Shown: positions 62,501 to 64,000 of the stretch, piece after piece
Layout of the letters: the number at the start of each line of letters is the position of its first letter
How positions within the stretch are numbered: position 1 is the first letter of the stretch
Assembly: GCA_964450715.1 (NCBI GenBank)
Contig: CAYVFC010000005.1
Span: 43,573-107,572 of the forward strand
Source of the DNA: CAYVFC01 sp964450715
GTDB taxonomy: Bacteria > Myxococcota_A > Polyangia > Polyangiales > JAFGIB01
Length of the DNA stretch: 64,000 bases
Reading direction: 5' to 3'
The notes under the pieces: generated by a model
The model's input: the letters and a program-made list of their open reading frames with translations, nothing else
Databases searched by the model: none
What the model was told of the DNA's origin: nothing
Position numbers and translations under genes: made by a program

Positions 62501-62767
62501 TTCTACGTAGGCATGACCCGCAGCCAGCAGCTGCTCTACCTCTGCCACGCCCGCAAGCGCCGCTGGCAGGGCCGGGTACGTCCCGGCGAGCCCTCGACCT
62601 TCCTACAGGACATCCAGCAGGAGCTGCTCGAACGCAGCCGGGCCGGCGGCCGCAAGAAACGCCGCCCCGATCCGGACGGCCAGCTCGAGCTGTTCCAACC
62701 CTACTGTGTCAGGTCGCCGTCGTCGCGAGGGCGCTACCGTCGAGGCAGTTCGCGAGCGCGCCCGTAG
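59501..62767 (+). CDS. Endonuclease Q-type PHP nuclease fused to UvrD/Rep helicase
   Basis: 1088 aa. Residues 1-425 match the TIGR00375/endonuclease Q family: metal-binding DLHVHSRFSRAT (6-17), GTGDFTHPGW (39-48), SVEIS (91-95), VPAHIWTPWFSALGSKSGFD (161-180), SNSDAHSP (220-227) and a zinc-finger-like CGV plus CPQCGG (277-298). A Lys/Ala/Pro linker (430-480) joins a superfamily 1 helicase: Walker A AAGPGSGKT (503-511), DEYQDVD, GDPDQSIYGFRGSD, LTLHAAKGLEFPVVFI and FYVGMTRSQQ. EndoQ cuts 5' of deaminated bases in archaea, so this would be a coupled nick-and-unwind repair enzyme. The final 20 or so residues are encoded by an inserted palindromic repeat. Confidence 0.9.
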   Translation: MSFYADLHVHSRFSRATARSCDLAHLAFWAQKKGIEVVGTGDFTHPGWFAELEQNLIPAEPGLFALREGIEALSGEELAPSCRGSVRFMLSVEISTIYKKGERTRKVHHVVYAPDLESAKRFTQSLSRIGNLSSDGRPILGLDSRNLLEIVLESAEGCHLVPAHIWTPWFSALGSKSGFDSIDDCYADLAPHIFAVETGLSSDPEMNWRVASLDRFRLVSNSDAHSPAMLGREACIFDGERDYFSIFRALSTGEGYGGTVEFFPEEGKYHLDGHRKCGVRLTPEQTREHGGRCPQCGGLITVGVMSRVDELAEPDHRPPPSTAGRVQSLVPLAEVIAELYGVGSKSIRVQRSYEHLLSELGPELFILGAADPEEIRRRGSPLLAEAITRLRAGKVIREAGYDGEYGVIRLFESDELGCRNRGGLLFETPPVRKPAPKAAKARKGESKSSEPGVRTAVGSVAGLPQVAEVKPAASREPEASPLSGLDEAQRAAVEAVEGPVLIAAGPGSGKTRTLTHRLAHLVRSRGARPESCLALTFTRRAAEQMRERLRALLPDCGDRFPVLTFHALSLQLLTEFRDRAGLPERFRLAAEAERLQLLQDHLQLKEREARRLISEISRIKRSRSGDERPELLSALETYQREMRAAGLLDFDDLVALAADLLERDEEIRRLLQQRFNWISIDEYQDVDAAQYRLLALLVSPRADICAIGDPDQSIYGFRGSDPSFFRRFQQDYPGARVFALTANYRSGSHIVRASWQVMARSVPDHAELRALLDTTGTITIHQAASERAEAEFVVQSVERLLGGHSFFSLDSGRSGSGAAVDPGAERSDLCFGDFAVLLRTEAQAEPVREALARSGIPFQLRSHQRLFEQPGVRDLVLRLDRAVPGRNALDALKEAARSSVSEADEADRDAVAERNRAALEMLEPLALARGSDLERFRREVMLGEQIDTWDPRADRVSILTLHAAKGLEFPVVFILGCEQGILPLLWPGSDPSAIEEERRLFYVGMTRSQQLLYLCHARKRRWQGRVRPGEPSTFLQDIQQELLERSRAGGRKKRRPDPDGQLELFQPYCVRSPSSRGRYRRGSSRARP

Positions 62768-62866
62768 CGAGCGACCGAGCCGTAGCGGAGCTACGGCGAC
62801 CGAGCGAGCGAGGACGAAAGCCGCGAAATGCCCGACGGTAGCGACCGCAGTAGACGGCGACCTGAC
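62708..62866. repeat. Palindromic element overlapping the helicase 3' end
   Basis: 159 bp with perfect 14-bp terminal inverted repeats GTCAGGTCGCCGTC (62708-62721, 62853-62866). The centre is a hairpin CCGTAGC/GCTACGG. It shares CGAGGACGAAAGCCGCG with the family A elements, so it belongs to the same superfamily. It overlaps the last 60 bp of the helicase coding region, giving the Arg/Ser-rich end CVRSPSSRGRYRRGSSRARP. Confidence 0.8.
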
Positions 62867-62878
62867 CCAGTAGGGCTA

Positions 62879-62906
62879 ATACCACCTGGTCACTTACCGA
62901 AACGAT
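62879..62906. repeat. 28-bp dispersed repeat, copy 2
   Basis: ATACCACCTGGTCACTTACC and the next eight bases match 2988-3015 at 24 of 28 positions. It lies 12 bp beyond the palindromic element, in the gap before the next gene. Confidence 0.5.
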
Positions 62907-62941
62907 TGTCCCTGTCCTTTTCTCGATGATACCATCCGCAT

Positions 62942-63727
62942 ATGTGGATTGTATTCGGTAGACGTAGGAAGAGAACAAGACAGGGATTCGTGGCCGAGTA
63001 CTGCCTCTCGTGCGCAGAGGGCCGTTCGATGAGTCTGGAAGAGGCGCGAAGCTATCCTCATTTTTTCTTCGTGCCGACCTGGAAGAGCCGCCTCGAGGGT
63101 TACGAGGTTCACTGTACGAAATGCTCCGAGGTCTACGAAGTGGAAATCAACCGCTACCGGAAAGTCGCCGAGTACGACACCGGCTTCCACGGTCTGGTCG
63201 AGAAGACCCGTCCGGAGGCTCGAGCCGAGGTGGCCGAGCGTCAGGAGAGGGGCAAGCGGGTTGCTCGGGGAATCGCCACTCCGGGTGAACGGGAGGCCTT
63301 CATGAAAGAGGCGTTGCTCAGCGTGGAACAGGTGTCGGCCAAATGCCGCGGAAGCTGGCGCATGGACAAGACGACGGCGATCTGGTTGCTGGTTACCGTC
63401 CTGCTCTCCTCTGCCATATTTATCGGTGCGGTTTTCACGGAGCCCTTCACCGGGGCACAGAGGAGCGTTTTGATCGCCGGATTCACCGTGCTCGGCCTAG
63501 GCATCCTGGGCGCCGTGATCCTGGCCGCCACCTCGTTGCGCCGACTCCTGAAGAAGAAGATCTATCCGAAGGTCGTCAAGAGGCTGTCGCCGGCCGCACC
63601 GGATCGACAGGAGCTGGAGAGGATCCTTCGCAATCTCGAGGAAGAAGGGGCCACTATCGGCCGCAGGCTCAAGGCCAAGCGTATCGTCGAGTTGATGCCC
63701 GCGTCGAGCAGAGAGATGGCGCGGTAG
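62942..63727 (+). CDS. Membrane protein with zinc-ribbon-like N-terminus
   Basis: 261 aa. The N-terminal part has CLSC (21-24) and CTKC (58-61), a spacing that could form a zinc ribbon, within about 70 residues also rich in aromatic and basic residues. Two membrane helices lie at about 147-167 and 178-198, separated by a short loop. The C-terminal 60 residues are basic and helical (RQELERILRNLEEEGATIGRRLKAKR). I recognise no family. A single gene between palindromic elements on both sides. Confidence 0.75.
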   Translation: MWIVFGRRRKRTRQGFVAEYCLSCAEGRSMSLEEARSYPHFFFVPTWKSRLEGYEVHCTKCSEVYEVEINRYRKVAEYDTGFHGLVEKTRPEARAEVAERQERGKRVARGIATPGEREAFMKEALLSVEQVSAKCRGSWRMDKTTAIWLLVTVLLSSAIFIGAVFTEPFTGAQRSVLIAGFTVLGLGILGAVILAATSLRRLLKKKIYPKVVKRLSPAAPDRQELERILRNLEEEGATIGRRLKAKRIVELMPASSREMAR

Positions 63728-63766
63728 GCTTAACCCCACCGAAGCCTACGCCCTCCATCGAAGCTA

Positions 63767-63948
63767 AGGAGGCACCGCAAAATAAACGATACGAGACCGG
63801 GCGCGTCGGCGGAGCGCAATCGCGAGCGCGCCCGGAGGAAAAACCGCAGGAATAGCAGCGCTATTTCGAGGATTTTTCCGAGGACGAAAGCCGCGAGTGC
63901 GCCCGCCCACGCGGCCGCAACCGGATCGTTTATTTTGTGGTGCCTCCT
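63767..63948. repeat. Palindromic MITE-like element, family A copy 2
   Basis: 182 bp, inverted relative to copy 1 at 53522-53703, with 24-bp terminal inverted repeats carrying one mismatch (63767-63790 and 63925-63948). I count about two differences from copy 1 over the whole length. The flanks read GCTA on both sides in inverted form (AGCTA before, TAGCT after), extending the palindrome. No coding capacity. The remaining 52 bases to the window end show nothing. Confidence 0.9.
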
Positions 63949-64000
63949 AAGCTAGAGTTTCGCCATTTTTCAGGCGGCGCATAGCAGGTCCTGGGGACGC

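Overview
The window is a high-GC bacterial chromosome segment. The gene set looks deltaproteobacterial in the broad sense (Myxococcota/Desulfobacterota-like): glycine-rich VWA lipoproteins, an HU protein with a basic tail, PIN-PhoH, a Tup-type oxyanion transporter, B12-dependent methyltransferases and B12-binding radical SAM enzymes. The taxonomic call is inference; the window has no rRNA or other phylogenetic marker, and I recognised no tRNA or CRISPR array.

Layout. 1-8.6 kb (minus): a two-component cluster (sensor kinase, receiver, degenerate kinase-like protein, receiver), a CPA2 cation:proton antiporter with an RCK domain, a cytidylate-kinase-like/receiver fusion and an SLC13 permease cut by the window edge. 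8.6-18 kb: L,D-transpeptidase, a TonB-like unknown, HU, YbeY, a biotin-carboxylase-like protein that appears to have lost its active site, enolase, Lgt and a LysE-type exporter. 18.2-22.6 kb (plus): a tight five-gene operon of UbiD-type decarboxylase, aconitase X large and small subunits, UbiX and isopentenyl phosphate kinase. This is the complete lower half of the archaeal-type (anhydromevalonate phosphate) mevalonate route, here in a bacterial-looking chromosome, and is the main discovery candidate. 22.6-30.7 kb: corrinoid methyl-transfer genes (corrinoid protein, pterin-binding methyltransferase, two MttB paralogues) with a SAM methyltransferase and an AsnB-like protein lacking its glutaminase cysteine.

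31-40 kb: two VWA lipoproteins and a PepSY-like lipoprotein with glycine-rich linkers, flanking a tupABC-type tungstate/molybdate importer preceded by a promoter with a ModE-like palindrome. A truncated PIN toxin remnant and TrpB2 follow. 40-49 kb: an envelope/glycoconjugate cluster with a TMTC-like membrane protein, two family 2 glycosyltransferases and three B12-binding radical SAM proteins. 49-57 kb: GAF protein, sirtuin, ArgH, LysA, PhoH, a transglutaminase/TPR protein and a small lipoprotein. 57-64 kb: a GT39-like membrane protein, a small unknown protein, an endonuclease Q-UvrD helicase fusion and a zinc-ribbon-like membrane protein.

Intergenic DNA is rich in palindromic, MITE-like elements. 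Two 182-bp copies (53.5 and 63.8 kb, opposite orientation) differ at only about two positions, a third is half-deleted at 32.7 kb, and related elements sit at 10.4, 42.0 and 62.7 kb. The 62.7 kb element supplies the last codons of the helicase. A separate cloverleaf-like palindrome lies at 3.05-3.23 kb.
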